A stretch of DNA of 64,000 nt from Micromonospora eburnea. GTDB lineage: Bacteria; Actinomycetota; Actinomycetes; Mycobacteriales; Micromonosporaceae. A program made the position numbers and the translations under genes. Shown here one piece after another: positions 62,413 through 64,000 of the stretch (position 1 is the stretch's first letter; each line of letters opens with the position of its first letter). The notes under the pieces were generated by a model that did no database searches, was not told where the DNA came from, and saw only the letters and a program-made list of their open reading frames with translations. Where the stretch lies: the NCBI RefSeq assembly GCF_900090225.1, contig NZ_FMHY01000002.1:620001-684000 (forward strand), in the 5' to 3' direction.

Positions 62413-64000
62413 GTGAGCAAACGGCCAAAGACGGCGGGCTCCTTCCTGTCGCGACTGCGCCGGCCGGCCAGCCGGCTCCGCGACATGCCGATCTGGTCCA
62501 AGCTCGGTCTGATCATGATCGTGCCGACCATCGCCACGATCGTGGTGGGCACCAGCGGTCTGGTCGACCACCTGGGCACGCTCAACAATGCCAACCGGGC
62601 CGGTGACCTGGCCAACCTGATCGGCTACTCGGGTGACCTGGTCGACACCCTGCAGGACGAGCGGGTCAACGCCGTGCTCTTCCTCAGCGCCAACCAGGTC
62701 CAGACCAGGGCCCAGTATCAGGAGGCCTACAACCGGGCCAACTCGCGGGTCGACCAGCGGAGAGCGCCCTACTCCCGGCAACGGACCGCGATCGACAAGC
62801 TGCCGAAGAGCTTCGAGAAGCTGCTCGACGACATCGACCAGAGGCTTTCCGACCTGCCGGCCACCCGTAGCCAGGTGCACAACGGCAAGTTGAAGATCGA
62901 CGAGGCCGAGAAGTCGTACGAAGGTCTGATCAACAACCTGCTCGCGATCCGCGACTCGGCCACCCAGCTGGCCGGCAACAACGACCTGAGTGACCAGATG
63001 CGCGTCGCCGCCGCGGTCGCCCGGCAGCGGGAGTACCTCTCCCAGCGCCGCGTGGTCGTCCACCAGGCGTTGTTGAGCAAGCGCCTCACCCCGATCCTGC
63101 GCGAGCAGTTCATCGCCAGCGAAACCGGCCAGGCGCAGGCGTTGCAGGCATTCAAGGCGGTCGCCACCACGACCGACTCCGAGTTCTTCGACCAGACCGT
63201 GGCCAGCTCGGACCTGCGCCTGTTGAAGAACTACACCTCGCAGGTCAAGGACGCCCGCGACGGCAACCTGAGCGACGTGACGTTCAAGACGGACCAGTGG
63301 GACGCCGCCATGGTGGCCAACGCCGGGGCGATGCGGACGGTCGAGGAGAAGCTCGACAAGGACGTGGTCCGGCAGGCCGAGCGGCTCCGCTCGGACACGA
63401 AGGTCCAGGTGTGGCTGGAGAGCGGCCTGCTGCTCAGCGTCCTGGTGCTGGCCATCCTCTTCGCGTACCTGGTCGCCCGGTCGATGGCCCGGTCGCTGCG
63501 CGAGCTGCGGCAGGGCGCCCTCTCGGTCGCCCAGTACGGCCTGCCGCAGGCGGTGGCCCGACTGCGTGATCCGCAGGTCACCGGCCAGCTCTCTCCGGTG
63601 CAGGTGGCCAACCAGATCGCCGAGCCGCTGCCGGTCCGCAGCAAGGACGAGTTCGGCCAGGTGACCGAGGCGTTCAACGCCGTCCACCTGGAGGCCGTCC
63701 GGACCGCCGCCGAGCAGGCCGCCCTCCGGGCGTCCGTCGCGACGATGTTCGTCAACCTGGCCCGCCGGTCGCAGATCCTGGTCGACCGGTTGATCGGCCA
63801 CCTCGACCGGCTGGAGCGCGGCGAGGAGGACCCGGACCGGTTGGCCGAGCTGTTCCAGCTCGACCACCTGGCCACCCGGATGCGCCGCAACGACGAGAAC
63901 CTGCTGGTCCTCGCCGGCGCGGACTCCACCCGCGTGCAGCGCGAGCCGGCCGCCCTCATCGACGTGCTCCGCGCCGCCCAGTCCGAGGTCGAGCACTACA
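62413..64000 (+). CDS. conservon sensor protein CvnA-like (3' end outside window)
   Basis: At least 529 residues, open at the window edge. A membrane helix (MPIWSKLGLIMIVPTIATIVV, about 24-45) is followed by a nitrate/nitrite-sensing-like extracellular helical domain (LQDERVNAVLFL), a second helix near residues 335-360 and a HAMP segment. Then comes a histidine kinase-like dimerisation helix with LFQLDHLATRMRRNDENLLVLAG. This is the plan of CvnA, the sensor of actinomycete conservons, which are followed by CvnB (roadblock), CvnC (DUF742) and CvnD (GTPase). GTG 62413 has GAGGG 7 bp upstream. Confidence 0.9.
   Translation, partial: MSKRPKTAGSFLSRLRRPASRLRDMPIWSKLGLIMIVPTIATIVVGTSGLVDHLGTLNNANRAGDLANLIGYSGDLVDTLQDERVNAVLFLSANQVQTRAQYQEAYNRANSRVDQRRAPYSRQRTAIDKLPKSFEKLLDDIDQRLSDLPATRSQVHNGKLKIDEAEKSYEGLINNLLAIRDSATQLAGNNDLSDQMRVAAAVARQREYLSQRRVVVHQALLSKRLTPILREQFIASETGQAQALQAFKAVATTTDSEFFDQTVASSDLRLLKNYTSQVKDARDGNLSDVTFKTDQWDAAMVANAGAMRTVEEKLDKDVVRQAERLRSDTKVQVWLESGLLLSVLVLAILFAYLVARSMARSLRELRQGALSVAQYGLPQAVARLRDPQVTGQLSPVQVANQIAEPLPVRSKDEFGQVTEAFNAVHLEAVRTAAEQAALRASVATMFVNLARRSQILVDRLIGHLDRLERGEEDPDRLAELFQLDHLATRMRRNDENLLVLAGADSTRVQREPAALIDVLRAAQSEVEHY

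Noticed and set aside
62263..63996. Minus-strand frame opposite the conservon sensor gene
   Set aside because: The plus strand has a ribosome site, membrane helices and a HAMP-kinase layout; the minus-strand product is Val/Gln/Arg-rich and has no ribosome site.

Overview
The window looks like a chromosomal segment of a high-GC actinomycete of the family Micromonosporaceae, most likely Micromonospora or a close relative. The evidence is the extreme third-position GC, GTG/TTG starts, F420-dependent and FMN reductases, a SepX/GlpR-like division protein, DUF4383 proteins, a conservon-type sensor protein, and a short protein with a CGSCGDEWPC-like cysteine motif that I recognise from this family. 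It is core chromosome: I see no phage, plasmid, transposase or CRISPR signature.

Layout. 1-4.7 kb: SepX/GlpR-like membrane protein, a RibD/DHFR-like reductase, tRNA-Ala(CGC), a CsbD-like peptide, a small-molecule phosphotransferase, a LysR regulator and a small Cys-rich protein. 4.7-9 kb: a secreted membrane-anchored pair (VWA protein plus partner) and a protein O-mannosyltransferase. 9-19 kb: informational and isoprenoid genes (rsmI, metG, tatD-like, rsmA, ispE, an ABC-F protein). 19-22.4 kb: twin DUF4383 membrane proteins, a TetR regulator, an acyl desaturase and tRNA-Gln. 22.5-30.1 kb: glmU-prs-rplY-pth, then the sulfate assimilation genes cysQ-cysD-cysN. 30.2-37.2 kb: galE-galK, a CBS protein, trpS, a 2'-5' RNA ligase-like protein, a YihY protein and a GntR regulator. 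37.3-46.3 kb: a maltose/maltodextrin regulon (alpha-glucosidase, LacI, malEFG, alpha-amylase) with no local ATPase gene. 46.4-48.5 kb: a TetR regulator and its divergent membrane target. 48.8-57.4 kb: a nucleoside uptake and salvage operon (BMP lipoprotein, ATPase, two permeases, cytidine deaminase fusion, thymidine phosphorylase). 57.4-62.2 kb: RlmA-type rRNA methyltransferase with a MarR regulator, a divergent YczE membrane protein, an FMN reductase, an F420 enzyme, adenosine deaminase and a uridine kinase-like protein. 62.4 kb to the end: the first gene of a probable conservon, cut by the window edge.

The genes link into a few systems. Imported nucleosides feed deaminases, a phosphorylase and a kinase. 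Imported maltodextrins are cleaved by two GH13 enzymes under LacI control. CysQ clears the PAP produced downstream of the CysDN sulfurylase.

The most interesting features are not protein families. (1) A GAGCGAAGCGAG repeat sits exactly on the ATGA stop/start overlaps of two unrelated gene pairs and in both cases keeps translational coupling. (2) Tiny ORFs with ATGA or GTGA overlaps precede ispE and cysD. (3) Ten genes share a TANNNT-N6/7-start-codon signature of leaderless mRNAs. (4) The nucleoside ABC ATPase appears to start at CTG. (5) Several families of long intergenic palindromes occur, one of them in two nearly identical copies 16 kb apart. (6) A MarR operator pair overlaps a consensus promoter and a start codon.
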